64,000 nucleotides of DNA from Candidatus Nitrososphaera evergladensis SR1 (GCF_000730285.1 NZ_CP007174.1:744001-808000), one strand, 5' to 3'. Shown: positions 16,254 through 24,937, numbered from the stretch's first letter. Made by a program: numbers and translations. The notes: a model not told the origin generated them from the sequence alone.

Positions 16254-16389
16254 AGGGCACGTCTCCGCTGTTTTAATCAGAACTTGTTCGCTTCTTCACC
16301 CAAGAAGCTAGATGAAACGCAGCAGCAATTGCAATATTGGACAGCATATCTTCGTTTTCATAGTATTCCCCTACAGCAACTCGTAATAT

Positions 16390-16908
16390 CTAGTGCACTA
16401 TCATAACCGGACAAGGTGCTCTTTCGCTGACCCCTCTTGAAACACTGCCAAGAGTCTTCAGCTTTGATACCCCGCTCAACCCTACATTACCAATGACAAT
16501 GAGATCTACATTTTCACTTGCCGCCTGCTCTACTATCTTGTTCGCGACAGGATCACCAATTATTACAACTGTCCTAACTGTCGTGCCCCTGTTTTCTAAG
16601 AAGGTTTCAATTTCTTTCTTTTTCTTTTCCAGCATTTCTGCCGCATGAACTTTCATCTCTGCATACAGTCGCCTAACGTATTCTGACAATGGAATATGCT
16701 CGCCTTTACTTGTGCTCATTGGCCGTTCAATGAAAACCGGAGATGCGGGAATTTCGGGCACGACATGCAGAAGAATAATCTCACAGCCAGCAACGTCATC
16801 ATCAGCATAGCTGTTACGTGAAATGGCCTTGGCAAGATCCATCGCATATCTGGTAGCCTTGTCTGCTGGTTTTGAGCCATCGTATGGCACAAGAATTTTC
16901 TTGAACAT
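16390..16908 (-). CDS. Universal stress protein (UspA family)
   Basis: 172 residues. KKILVPYDGSKPADKATRYA at the N-terminus and VIGNVGLSGVSKLKTLGSVS near the C-terminus show the ATP-binding UspA type. A longer than usual middle insert (residues about 30-85, PEIPASPVFIERPMSTSKGE) extends it beyond the 140-150 residue norm. ATG 16908 lies about 25 nt after a TATA-like CTTTTTAATG. No strong TGCA box at its promoter. Confidence 0.9.
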   Translation of the reverse strand: MFKKILVPYDGSKPADKATRYAMDLAKAISRNSYADDDVAGCEIILLHVVPEIPASPVFIERPMSTSKGEHIPLSEYVRRLYAEMKVHAAEMLEKKKKEIETFLENRGTTVRTVVIIGDPVANKIVEQAASENVDLIVIGNVGLSGVSKLKTLGSVSRGVSERAPCPVMIVH

Positions 16909-17030
16909 ATTCTCTTAGCAGAAGGGTGCGAGTGCATCATTAAAAAGATTACATTGGCATTTCTGCGTATATGCTTCTCCTGCTTCGCAATCTATTCTTC
17001 GCAGGTCTATTTCGATTCGAAGAGTACACG

Positions 17031-17050
17031 CACTGCGCTGCAGTGCAGTC
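17031..17050 (+). promoter_or_regulatory. TGCA box upstream of the alcohol dehydrogenase
   Basis: CACTGCGCTGCAGTGCAGTC, then TATA-like GAAATAGT at about 17058, then ATG 17089. This spacing supports a leaderless start. Confidence 0.6.
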
Positions 17051-17088
17051 CATTTCTTGAAATAGTATGTGTGTGCTTACAGCACAGT

Positions 17089-18150
17089 ATGACCCAGACC
17101 ATGCTTTCTGCAAGGCTCCATGAGTATCAAAAACCCTTGATAGTGGAAAACGTCAAAGTTCCAAATGCGCTAGGAGAAGGCGTAGTAGTAAAAGTTGGTG
17201 GCGCAGGATTGTGCCATAGTGACCTGCACTTGATAAATGGCGAATGGAAGAATGCCATACCTCTTGCACTGCCAAAGACACCGGGGCACGAAGTTGCAGG
17301 CTGGGTAGAGGAGATGGGCAACTTGGTCCCCAAGGGAATGTTTGAGAGAGGCGATCTAGTTGCAGTGTTTGGCGGCTGGGGATGTGGTTCCTGCCTCGCA
17401 TGTAAAAGGGGTGACGAGCAGATGTGCCTCATTGCAAAATGGCCAGGGTTGTCGCAACACGATGGAGGCTACTCGCAGTACATCGCAGTGCCTTCGTACA
17501 GATTTTTAATAAAAGTGGAGGGTTCAAGGCTGAGACCTGAAGAGATTGCACCGCTGACAGATGCAGGTCTTACTCCGTACCGCGCAATCAGAAGATTTCG
17601 CCACGTACTTGTGCCTGGAACTGCAATTGCGGTAATAGGTATTGGAGGGCTAGGCTCGTACGGGATCCAGTATGCCAAGATGCTTGCGCCAAATTCAACC
17701 ACAATAGCCGTCGACAGAAGTGACAAAAAACTAAGGTTCGCAAAAAATCTTGGAGCAGAGCACGCAATCAAGTTGTCAGAAAACACGAGAAAAGAAGTGA
17801 TGGAGATAACTCAAGGCCGCGGGGTTGATGTCGTTGTCGATTGCGTAGGTGCAGAAAATACTATTTCTGCCTCCGTGGCTCTTCTTGCAAAGGGCGGCGC
17901 GCTTACGCTAGTCGGCCTTTTTGGTACTAAAATATGTGCGCCATTGATGTCTACCGTAATAAACGAATATCAGATAACTGGCTCGCTATGGGGAAACTAT
18001 AACGAGCTTCGTGAAGTTATAGAGCTGGCAAAGCAGGGCAAAGTAAAGCATACGATTCAGACATTCAAGCTTGAGGACATCAACAATGCGATAAACCTGC
18101 TGAGGAACGGGCAAATAACAGGAAGGGCGGTCATCACGCCTAACCAGTAA
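17089..18150 (+). CDS. Zinc-dependent alcohol dehydrogenase (MDR family)
   Basis: 353 residues from ATG 17089 (the upstream frame to 16954 runs through the promoter). Catalytic zinc ligands in GAGLCHSDLHL and TPGHEVAG; structural zinc loop CGSCLACKRGDEQMC (C-x2-C-x2-C-x7-C); Rossmann motif GIGGLGSYGIQYAK; C-terminal cap GRAVITPNQ. It oxidises alcohols or reduces aldehydes with NAD(P); the substrate cannot be read from the sequence. Its 3' end overlaps the convergent CBS gene by 11 nt. Confidence 0.92.
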   Translation: MTQTMLSARLHEYQKPLIVENVKVPNALGEGVVVKVGGAGLCHSDLHLINGEWKNAIPLALPKTPGHEVAGWVEEMGNLVPKGMFERGDLVAVFGGWGCGSCLACKRGDEQMCLIAKWPGLSQHDGGYSQYIAVPSYRFLIKVEGSRLRPEEIAPLTDAGLTPYRAIRRFRHVLVPGTAIAVIGIGGLGSYGIQYAKMLAPNSTTIAVDRSDKKLRFAKNLGAEHAIKLSENTRKEVMEITQGRGVDVVVDCVGAENTISASVALLAKGGALTLVGLFGTKICAPLMSTVINEYQITGSLWGNYNELREVIELAKQGKVKHTIQTFKLEDINNAINLLRNGQITGRAVITPNQ

Positions 18151-18943
18151 GGCCCAAGCCTTTTATCACAAGGTCCCAAGGTGTTAATATCATGCCATCT
18201 GCAAAAAGACACGACGTTCCGATATCTGAGAAGAAATGCGCCATAGAGCCTGCGGCGCCCTTTGGATCTACGCGTATTCCCTTGATCGCGCCAAGGCCGC
18301 TTAGCTTCATGGTTGCAAGCACCTCAAAGCCCCTGCGTAACACAAGTTCTCTTGTTTGAGAGCGGAGCAGGTATGCAAGAAACTTTCTGTCGTTGATTAC
18401 ATACGGATGAATATCCTGCTCGAGAAAGACAAGGTTTCGTACGCCCTTTTCCACCATGAAGGAAAGTGCATCCAATACGCTTGCATCCTTATCAATGGTT
18501 AGGAGTGGAGACGCAAGCTTTTGTACCTCAACCTTTAGTCCCTTGGCATGATCTATCAAGTCCCTGAGAGACAGTGAAGCAACAATTCTGTCGTTGGATG
18601 CCACTGGCATGAATGCAAACTTTGTCTCCCTGAAAACCTGTAACGCCTTTCCAAGTGGGTCATTTTCCTGCAATGGACGCTCAAGAGCTTCCATTATTTC
18701 CGAGACTTCGCCGTCAAGCCACCTTTCCCTTGTTTTTAGAATGTGGCTTACAAGGGCGTATCCGCCTATTCTGCCTACAAGCTTCTTCTTGTTTTCTTCA
18801 ATCATGACCAGACCATCAACGTAGATCTGAGGACCTGTGGCTAGAAAGGTGGCGGCCTGAAGCACAGAGTCCGAAGGGTTTACGTACAGTAACGGCCTTT
18901 GAAAAATATGAGGCGCTACCTCCTTTATGGAGATATCTTGCAA
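18140..18943 (-). CDS. Four-CBS-domain protein
   Basis: 267 residues. Tandem CBS domains: LLYVNPSDSVLQAATFLATG (first), VSEIMEALERPLQENDPLGK (second), PLLTIDKDASVLDALSFMVE then KGVRNLVFL (third), and a degenerate fourth. CBS pairs bind adenosine nucleotides and act as energy or redox sensors. The effector and partner are unknown. It lies 15 nt after the small HTH gene, so both form an operon behind the palindrome and box at 19128-19196. Confidence 0.85.
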   Translation of the reverse strand: MQDISIKEVAPHIFQRPLLYVNPSDSVLQAATFLATGPQIYVDGLVMIEENKKKLVGRIGGYALVSHILKTRERWLDGEVSEIMEALERPLQENDPLGKALQVFRETKFAFMPVASNDRIVASLSLRDLIDHAKGLKVEVQKLASPLLTIDKDASVLDALSFMVEKGVRNLVFLEQDIHPYVINDRKFLAYLLRSQTRELVLRRGFEVLATMKLSGLGAIKGIRVDPKGAAGSMAHFFSDIGTSCLFADGMILTPWDLVIKGLGLTG

Positions 18944-18958
18944 TCCGAACTCCTCTGA

Positions 18959-19126
18959 TTACTCTGCAACAGCGTATCCTAGCAGTTCTAGAATCCTCTT
19001 TGCAGATCTTTCGCCAATGTCAAGCTGTTTGGAAATTTCCTGTATTGAAAGGCCGGACTCGTACATCCTTGCGAGTCGCTTGAGCATCCAAGGATCAACA
19101 TTGACAACTTTATTTTCTCTAGCCAT
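18959..19126 (-). CDS. Small HTH protein, likely autoregulator
   Basis: 55 residues from ATG 19126. The core is an HTH of resolvase/Hin type: DPWMLKRLARMYESGLSIQE, then ISKQLDIGERSAKRILELLG. It is too short for anything except DNA binding. A perfect inverted repeat lies two bases before its start codon, so it probably represses its own operon, which continues with the CBS protein. Confidence 0.75.
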   Translation of the reverse strand: MARENKVVNVDPWMLKRLARMYESGLSIQEISKQLDIGERSAKRILELLGYAVAE

Positions 19127-19127
19127 C

Positions 19128-19148
19128 GTATCTATCGTAAATAGATAC
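19128..19148. promoter_or_regulatory. Perfect inverted repeat between TATA and the small HTH gene
   Basis: GTATCTAT-CGTAA-ATAGATAC: 8-bp arms with a 5-nt spacer, positioned immediately upstream of ATG 19126 and downstream of TATA-like TACTTTATC at about 19161-19170. A repressor bound here would block initiation. Confidence 0.65.
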
Positions 19149-19177
19149 AATGATCAAAGGGATAAAGTACAAGACTT

Positions 19178-19196
19178 CAGTGCGTGGCAGTGCACT
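19178..19196 (-). promoter_or_regulatory. TGCA box upstream of the HTH/CBS operon
   Basis: Minus strand AGTGCACTGCCACGCACTG, about 10 nt upstream of the TATA. The region 19197-19386 holds no gene that I can see. Confidence 0.6.
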
Positions 19197-19386
19197 TGAA
19201 AGAAAAAATGCGGTGTCGTCGTAGTACGCAAAATCGAAATCCCAACAAAAGTGGTGCAATTGCGGCCCTGGCTGAAATTAGAATAACCAGCCCTGCGTAA
19301 TGAAAAGATCATAGTTTAGCCGCGCTGCAATGTCCATTATCATCATCCCCACCGTAATTGTCTACGATAAATTCTAGTGCGATGTT

Positions 19387-20769
19387 CTAATCTTTGCCGT
19401 TACGGCAGGGCAAGCGATATTTTCTCTTAAGGACCTCATAGGCCACAGCTCCTGAGACTGCTGCCCCTGTGCCTGCCACCACAGTGACTAAATCAAACTG
19501 AGTGAGCATTGCAATCGAAGTTACTATGCCAATACCAGCAAGCACTGGAAATTTCCCTATGCTCCAAGGTGAACGAAAAGGCCTTTTCATCTCCGGTTGT
19601 TTGTACCTGAGCCGTATCAGTGAAAGATTGACAAACACATAGACCATGAATATTCCAAACACTGCAACCTTGGCGACTGCGTCTATTCTTCCCGAAGATG
19701 TCGCCATGACTCCTATTGTAAGCACCATGATGGTGATTATGGCACGGAATGGTGTCTTGGTCCTTGGATGAATTTCAGACAGCGAGGAGGGAAGTGCATT
19801 GTCAGTTGCCATTCCGAACAGGATGCGTGACCCCGATATGAGCATCATTAGTACTGTGTTACTTGTAGCAAAAAGCGCTATTGACGACAGGATGACAGTT
19901 CCTGCCTTGCCAAACACCTTCTCCGCGGCAAACGTGAGAGGAGCATTTGTCGACGAAAGTCCTTCCCACCCTACAATTGCAACTGCTGATACTGCTACTA
20001 GTATGTAGATGCCAGTCGTAATTGCTATGGATACTACAAGCGCAATTGGAATGGCTTTGCGCGCATTCTTGGTTTCTTCTGATATGTTTGCCAAGTTTTC
20101 AAATCCAAAATAGGCAAAGAACGCAAGGCCTGCAGCGCTCACTATGGCAGCAAGAGCGAGTGGAAACGAAGAGGAGGGGGACGAAGAAGTTACTTCCGGT
20201 GGCATTTCAAAATAGTCCGTTGCCGCAGGAGAGGCTAGAAACAGGCCGGCGCATATGATTATGGCGAGACCTGCAATCTCTATTAGGGCAAATGTGGTGT
20301 TCATCCACATCGATTCGCGAATTCCAACAAAGTTTACGCCAGAAAGCACAGCAACAAGCAATATTGCAGAGACAGACCGGTCAAGTCCTGGCAAAAGGGC
20401 GTCAAGATAACTGGAAAAGCCAATTGCTACTGCGGCTGCAGACACTACTGCAACAAATACTATGAGCCATCCGGAGACAAATGCCAACAAATTGTTGCCA
20501 AAAGCATTCTTGACAAACACATACTCTGCTGCGCTCTTTGGAAAAATTGAAGTCATCTCTGCATAGCTAAGCCCGGTAAAGGTGGCAATCGCCGCGGCCA
20601 AAGCAAACGAGATCCACATTGCATTGCCTGCGATGCCTGCGACATCGCCTATCAGAACATATATTCCAGCACCAAGGATTAGGCCAGTGCCATACATTAT
20701 CGCCTGAAAAAGGCTTATACTCTGCTTCAGGCGCAAGTCGCTAGTCTTTTTCAATTCGATCCCTGTCAT
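19387..20769 (-). CDS. APC-family amino-acid permease
   Basis: 460 residues with about 12 membrane helices. Family signatures: QAIMYGTGLILGAGIYVLIG in helix 1, FTGLSYAEMTSIFPKSAAEY, the AFFAYFGFENLANISEETKN helix 6 loop, and RSPWSIGKFPVLAGIG in the cytoplasmic connection. It imports amino acids or polyamines. The start codon overlaps the stop of the UspA gene by 4 nt; with the CBS and UspA genes it forms a three-gene operon, suggesting that the sensors tune the transporter. Confidence 0.92.
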   Translation of the reverse strand: MTGIELKKTSDLRLKQSISLFQAIMYGTGLILGAGIYVLIGDVAGIAGNAMWISFALAAAIATFTGLSYAEMTSIFPKSAAEYVFVKNAFGNNLLAFVSGWLIVFVAVVSAAAVAIGFSSYLDALLPGLDRSVSAILLVAVLSGVNFVGIRESMWMNTTFALIEIAGLAIIICAGLFLASPAATDYFEMPPEVTSSSPSSSFPLALAAIVSAAGLAFFAYFGFENLANISEETKNARKAIPIALVVSIAITTGIYILVAVSAVAIVGWEGLSSTNAPLTFAAEKVFGKAGTVILSSIALFATSNTVLMMLISGSRILFGMATDNALPSSLSEIHPRTKTPFRAIITIMVLTIGVMATSSGRIDAVAKVAVFGIFMVYVFVNLSLIRLRYKQPEMKRPFRSPWSIGKFPVLAGIGIVTSIAMLTQFDLVTVVAGTGAAVSGAVAYEVLKRKYRLPCRNGKD

Positions 20770-21200
20770 TTGGTGATCAGGACAGAAATCTTGGAGCTGT
20801 GCACTACGGCATTTGAAACGCTTCCAAGGAAAAGTTCCTTGACGCCTCCGAGTCCCCTGCTGCCCATGACTATCAAGTCTGCATTCATTGCCTTTGCTGC
20901 ATTTAGTATCGCTTTGGCAGGACTGCCCTCTCTGAGAAGGATATCAGCCTTGATTCCGTGTAACTCGACCTCGCGTTGTTGTTCCGCAAGAAAGGCCTTT
21001 GCATCTCTTCTGTAGAAGAGCAGGATCTCTGGGGTAAGCTTCTTTCCAAAGCCAACAGTCCTTGGAATCTGAAGAACGTGTATGATTGTAAGGGAGCCAT
21101 TGGATGCCTTGACAATCTTTATGGCTGACTCTAACGCCTTTCTCGCACACTCTGATCCATCCGTCGCGACAAGCACCTTTGAATACACTTCTTTTCTCAT
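20766..21200 (-). CDS. Universal stress protein (UspA family)
   Basis: 144 residues. SKVLVATDGSECARKALESA and the nucleotide-binding VMGSRGLGGVKELFLGSVSN mark the ATP-binding type. It lies between, and overlaps by 4 nt with, a two-CBS protein and an APC permease, so all three are made together. UspA-transporter partnerships are known elsewhere; direct regulation here is an inference. Confidence 0.92.
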   Translation of the reverse strand: MRKEVYSKVLVATDGSECARKALESAIKIVKASNGSLTIIHVLQIPRTVGFGKKLTPEILLFYRRDAKAFLAEQQREVELHGIKADILLREGSPAKAILNAAKAMNADLIVMGSRGLGGVKELFLGSVSNAVVHSSKISVLITK

Positions 21201-21700
21201 CTGCCACCCTGCGGTTGGTATATCTCACTCAGCATGAATTCCGAAAGCCTTTCGTAGATTGGCCTATACTCGATGAGCACGCTGTCACCTATTGTGCTTG
21301 ATACCAATTCTTGGCTCTTTAATATGGCACGGAAAATATCCTTGTCAGTTACAATGCCAACCATCTTGCCCTTTTCAACGACGGGCAATCTACGAATATT
21401 TTTGGACTGCATCGTCTGTAGGGCATCCTTTAACGACATCATCGTATCAGCCGTTACGACTGGCTTTTTCATCACGCTTTTTGCAGCCGCTGCGAATGAT
21501 GTTTTGGGAGAACCTACAAGCCGAACTATGTCGCGCTCTGTGATTATGCCTGATGGGGAGCCTTTGTTGTCTACAATCACGACGCTTCCAATGTCGTTCT
21601 TGTCCATAATCTCTACTACGGTCCTTAGGGTCTGACCCTCGCCTGCCGTCCTAACTTCTTTGGTCATAATACTCGATATTGGTATGGTCTCTATGCTCAT
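21197..21700 (-). CDS. CBS-pair protein
   Basis: 167 residues with two CBS domains: ISSIMTKEVRTAGEGQTLRT followed by GIITERDIVRLVG, and SVMKKPVVTADTMMSLKDAL followed by GIVTDKDIFRAIL. About 40 residues of helical tail follow. First gene of the CBS-UspA-permease operon. ATG 21700 follows TATA-like GATATAAAATAT (21722-21733) with the shared box upstream. Confidence 0.9.
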   Translation of the reverse strand: MSIETIPISSIMTKEVRTAGEGQTLRTVVEIMDKNDIGSVVIVDNKGSPSGIITERDIVRLVGSPKTSFAAAAKSVMKKPVVTADTMMSLKDALQTMQSKNIRRLPVVEKGKMVGIVTDKDIFRAILKSQELVSSTIGDSVLIEYRPIYERLSEFMLSEIYQPQGGR

Positions 21701-21742
21701 AGGGCACGTTTGGCTCCGTAATATTTTATATCTAGGAATCTA

Positions 21743-21760
21743 GTGCATTGCACTGTATAC
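21743..21760. promoter_or_regulatory. TGCA box shared by two divergent operons
   Basis: GTGCATTGCACTGTATAC (near-palindromic core) lies between a minus-strand TATA at 21722-21733 and a plus-strand TATA-like CAATATATC at about 21767-21775. One site therefore serves the CBS-UspA-permease operon to the left and the CBS/zinc-finger-UspA-RHH operon to the right. Confidence 0.75.
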
Positions 21761-21796
21761 ACGCACAATATATCGCTCCCTCATGTTAGTTAGGCC

Positions 21797-22351
21797 ATGC
21801 AGGCCGATCTTGAAAGAAAGGTTGGAGAGCTGGCGACTCCGGAAATTCTTGTGATGGACGAGTTGTCTACAGTTGCGCAAGCAGCAAAGGCAATGAAGAA
21901 AAAGGACTCTTCGAGCGTATTTGTATCTCGAGGAAGTACAAAAGATCTAGTGGGAATTATTACCGAGAGGGATATACTTTATAGAGTAGTTGCAGAAAAC
22001 ATGGGGCCCTTCAAGACAACCTTGAAAGAGGTCATGAGCGCTCCGCTTATCATAATCGATTATTCTGCAACTGTGCTAGAGGCGATCCTTCTCATGAGAA
22101 AGGAAGGAATAAGGAGGCTTCCTGTTAGAAGAGATGGAGGTATAGTCGGTGTTGTAACGCTTTTATCGATCACGGGCAACATCCCAAGCAAGAGTGTTGA
22201 GGCAGGACAGGTTGAGACAAGTCTGGGCAGCAGTGGCATAGCCTGCCCATACTGTGGATCAGGCTTTGAGAGCAAAAAGGATCTCTCAAAGCACATCGAT
22301 AGGCTGCACATTGGAAGCGGCCTTCTGGAAGGCGACCTGAGGCAGATCTGA
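21797..22351 (+). CDS. CBS-pair protein fused to a C2H2 zinc finger
   Basis: 184 residues: two CBS domains (LVMDELSTVAQAAKAMKKKD with GIITERDILYRVV; VMSAPLIIIDYSATVLEAIL with VGVVTLLSI) followed by a zinc finger CPYCGSGFESKKDLSKHIDR ending LH. The finger suggests DNA or protein binding under nucleotide control. Leaderless ATG 21797. The next gene, UspA, starts 7 nt after its stop. Confidence 0.9.
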   Translation: MQADLERKVGELATPEILVMDELSTVAQAAKAMKKKDSSSVFVSRGSTKDLVGIITERDILYRVVAENMGPFKTTLKEVMSAPLIIIDYSATVLEAILLMRKEGIRRLPVRRDGGIVGVVTLLSITGNIPSKSVEAGQVETSLGSSGIACPYCGSGFESKKDLSKHIDRLHIGSGLLEGDLRQI

Positions 22352-22357
22352 GCAAAA

Positions 22358-22807
22358 ATGTATCGCAAGATACTCGTTCCGTACGAAGGTTCACAGTTCT
22401 CTGAAAGAGCGGCAGAACACGCGGCATACCTTGCGAAGTTGTCAGGTGCAAAGGTTACGTTTCTTACCGTCACGGCGCTTCCTTCTCTTATCTATACATA
22501 CAATGAGGCCGTAAACGCAGCAATAAGCGAAGCCGCGGAGCTTCTCATCATGTCATCTGAATCGCCTGTCGTCAGATCATTAAAGTCGCGAGTAGAAAAA
22601 TGCAAAAAACGGGGTATAGATGCGAAGCTCGTACATACCGTTGGCGACCCTGCAATGCTAGTGTTAGAGACCGCAAGAAAAGAAGGGACCGACCTAATAG
22701 TTTTGGGAAGCAAGGGCCTCAAAGGTGTGTCAAAGCTCAAGGTGTTCGGAAGCGTTGCGCGTAAAGTTACAGAGCTCTTAGTATGTCCGGTTCTCCTAGT
22801 GCATTGA
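22358..22807 (+). CDS. Universal stress protein (UspA family)
   Basis: 149 residues. YRKILVPYEGSQFSERAAEH and VLGSKGLKGVSKLKVFGSVA mark the ATP-binding UspA type. Second gene of the operon led by the CBS/zinc-finger protein. Confidence 0.92.
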   Translation: MYRKILVPYEGSQFSERAAEHAAYLAKLSGAKVTFLTVTALPSLIYTYNEAVNAAISEAAELLIMSSESPVVRSLKSRVEKCKKRGIDAKLVHTVGDPAMLVLETARKEGTDLIVLGSKGLKGVSKLKVFGSVARKVTELLVCPVLLVH

Positions 22808-22854
22808 AAAAAGGCTTTTTAGGGCGAGTTTCACAGCTGACACTGTATACACAT

Positions 22855-23466
22855 ATGTCCGGAGACTCTGTAGGCCCAGAAGCTTCCTCTTCCTATCAGT
22901 CAAAAAAGACTCGCAGTGTCACATTCAGGATCGACTCTTCCGTAATAGATGAGCTGCAGGGCGAGGCGGACACGCGTGAAATTTCACTCAACGTCCTTGT
23001 CAACCAGGTGCTCAAGCGCTATGCAGAGTGGGACAGGTACGAGAGCAAGATTGGAATGATGCCAGTGCCAAAACTGATGCTTTCGACACTTATTGACAAG
23101 GCGATATCTTCTGCGAAGGCAGGAGGTATAAAGGAGGTGGAAGTGTATCGAGACCTTATTGTAAAGGAGGCTGCACAGATCGCCTTTAACCTGATGAAAG
23201 ATTCGGTGCTTTTCATGAAGAAGCACTATAATCTATGGGTAGTACTCTCGGTTCTTGAAGAGTACATGAAGGTCTCAGGCATAAAGGCAGATCATAGGAT
23301 AGAAGGATCAAGCAAGCATGTCTTTGTGGTTCAGCACGAGCTTGGTGAGAACTGGTCCCTCTTTACAAAGGAGCTCCTTACTCTCATATTTCAGAACCTT
23401 GCAAAGGTAAGGGCAGACATTCATGTCACGCCAAATACCACTGTCGCAGAGGTTATTTTGAGGTAG
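22855..23466 (+). CDS. RHH-type N-terminus with conserved C-terminal domain (paralogue at 32.3 kb)
   Basis: 203 residues from ATG 22855, preferred over 22783, which would overlap the UspA gene. Residues about 16-60 (RSVTFRIDSSVIDELQGEAD, then ISLNVLVNQVLKRYAEW) look like a ribbon-helix-helix DNA-binding domain. The C-terminal domain has KHVFVVQHELGENWSLFTKE, conserved in the paralogue as HIFVIQHNMGENWSHYMGRL. A putative regulator. A CTGACACTGTATACACAT sequence immediately precedes the start and resembles half of the shared box. Confidence 0.7.
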   Translation: MSGDSVGPEASSSYQSKKTRSVTFRIDSSVIDELQGEADTREISLNVLVNQVLKRYAEWDRYESKIGMMPVPKLMLSTLIDKAISSAKAGGIKEVEVYRDLIVKEAAQIAFNLMKDSVLFMKKHYNLWVVLSVLEEYMKVSGIKADHRIEGSSKHVFVVQHELGENWSLFTKELLTLIFQNLAKVRADIHVTPNTTVAEVILR

Positions 23467-23479
23467 ATGTCGAGATAAA

Positions 23480-23498
23480 CTGCAATGCACTGCAATCC
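23480..23498 (+). promoter_or_regulatory. TGCA box upstream of 23543
   Basis: CTGCAATGCACTGCAATCC, followed by TATA-like GGTTATTTATC at 23503-23513. An excellent match. Confidence 0.65.
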
Positions 23499-23542
23499 GA
23501 CAGGTTATTTATCGATGCGTCGTATTGTTGGCAAAGGTGAAC

Positions 23543-23941
23543 ATGTATACTGTGATGCCTAAAAGCAATGTCAAAGGTTCTGACGGCCGAGAGGGCATCG
23601 TGTACAGGTTCTTCAAGCTGATAGAGGACAAAGACATAGATGGACTTCTTGACCTGTTTGACTGCGACGCGACAGTTTACGAACCCTTCAGTAAAACCCA
23701 AGGACTGCATGGCCGGTCATTAATCGAGCCGTTTCTCAAGGTGGCCATGATGGCAAACAACAATATGCGTCACAAGATCAAGATACCTGATTCAGGGAAG
23801 AGTCATCTGGATGGCCAGTTGACCGCCCTTGTTACCTTTGAGCTAGGTGACAGAGCAAAGGCGCGCTTTATTTTTGACCTCGAGCCGGACGAGCAAAAAG
23901 CGTGGAAGATAAAAACCCTCCACATCAACTTCCTAACATAA
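23543..23941 (+). CDS. SnoaL/NTF2-like protein
   Basis: 132 residues from ATG 23543 (TTG 23525 lies before the expected transcript start). The SnoaL-like pattern is clear: YRFFKLIEDKDIDGLLDLFD, then ATVYEPFSKTQGLHGRSLIE, and the final strand KAWKIKTLHINF. Such folds form dimers and act as isomerases, hydrolases or binding proteins; no catalytic residues can be assigned. It stands alone behind a boxed promoter. Confidence 0.8.
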   Translation: MYTVMPKSNVKGSDGREGIVYRFFKLIEDKDIDGLLDLFDCDATVYEPFSKTQGLHGRSLIEPFLKVAMMANNNMRHKIKIPDSGKSHLDGQLTALVTFELGDRAKARFIFDLEPDEQKAWKIKTLHINFLT

Positions 23942-24118
23942 TAATAAGAAAACCAGTGTATTATCATAGCAGGTCAATCTTCTATTTCTAATACCTATCT
24001 TACGACGTTTCCAAGACCCCTCCTATCTCTGCTCTTGAAAACTGTTCCATCGTAGGGCACCAGAACTCTTAAACCACCATCATAATCGAGAGCGCGGTAT
24101 CTACGAGAAATGACTATA

Positions 24119-24137
24119 CTGCAATGCACTGCATGCC
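24119..24137 (+). promoter_or_regulatory. TGCA box upstream of 24172
   Basis: CTGCAATGCACTGCATGCC, then TATA-like GCTTAACTATG at about 24142, then the leaderless ATG 24172. Confidence 0.65.
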
Positions 24138-24171
24138 TGAAGCTTAACTATGACGGGTTGCAGCTAATATC

Positions 24172-24477
24172 ATGCTCCTTGGAAAAGAACGAAGGGCAGA
24201 GGAATCACCAGAAAGCCAAGTCCTGCCTCATGAGGATCTGAATTCAAGACAACGGAAGATTACAGGTGAGAATTTCCCCGATACTGTACTTGAATTTTGC
24301 GACTCTTGTCATTGGTGTGCAACCTGCATGAATGGGAAACGGATGCAAGTAACCTGTCCTATATGCAGAAGGCGAACTTCTAGAATTCCAATGACTATGG
24401 ACGAAACATGCGTACTTGAAAAGGATGAAAAACGCGGCATCACGCTCCGCTTTGTTAGAAGGCTTCCGCTCCGATAA
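24172..24477 (+). CDS. Small zinc-ribbon protein
   Basis: 101 residues. A polar N-terminus, then FCDSCHWCATC and TCPICRRRTSRIP, five or six Cys suited to one or two zinc sites. No family name recognised. It precedes another small Cys-rich gene with its own boxed promoter. Confidence 0.65.
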   Translation: MLLGKERRAEESPESQVLPHEDLNSRQRKITGENFPDTVLEFCDSCHWCATCMNGKRMQVTCPICRRRTSRIPMTMDETCVLEKDEKRGITLRFVRRLPLR

Positions 24478-24568
24478 CTATAGTGAGGCCATTTCTAGCT
24501 TGATTTGGTATTATTCGTGCATGCAAAAGATTTTTTCAAATATTTTGAAACGGCAGAGTGCATATGCA

Positions 24569-24587
24569 TTGCCATGCACTGCATACC
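24569..24587 (+). promoter_or_regulatory. TGCA box upstream of 24664
   Basis: TTGCCATGCACTGCATACC, then TATA-like CTTTGAAATAGG at about 24591. Box and TATA lie inside the longest open frame (from 24505), arguing that translation starts further downstream. Confidence 0.55.
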
Positions 24588-24663
24588 AGACTTTGAAATA
24601 GGAAGATTTCATCAAACTGCTTGTGGCACAATCCAACACGTATCACAATGGCAAAGAACTTCA

Positions 24664-24915
24664 TTGGACAAAAGTGATAAACGGTATTTTGACGAGAAGG
24701 CTGTCAAAAAAAGCGATGTTAAAGTCAAAAAACGACTGTGCGATAAGGAGGGAACTAATTTGACCAGAATGCGACAACCCCACAGCTTTCACGAAGTAAA
24801 GATACACAACCCTGAGACTATATGCATCAAGTGTGGCACGGCGACTCCAAATGTTTGTGAGTGGTGTGGGGCATGTCAGGCATGCCATACAGGTACAAAA
24901 AGAGACCCTTACTAA
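24664..24915 (+). CDS. Small Cys-rich (zinc-ribbon-like) protein, start uncertain
   Basis: 83 residues if TTG 24664 is used; ATG 24769 would leave a 48-residue protein with the complete metal motif; a frame from 24505 passes through the promoter. The C-terminus has CIKCGTATPNVCEWCGACQA followed by CH, which suits one or two zinc or cluster sites. The N-terminal part is Lys/Asp-rich. Function unknown. Confidence 0.5.
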   Translation: MDKSDKRYFDEKAVKKSDVKVKKRLCDKEGTNLTRMRQPHSFHEVKIHNPETICIKCGTATPNVCEWCGACQACHTGTKRDPY

Positions 24916-24937
24916 GAGAGATGCACACATAGACTTA

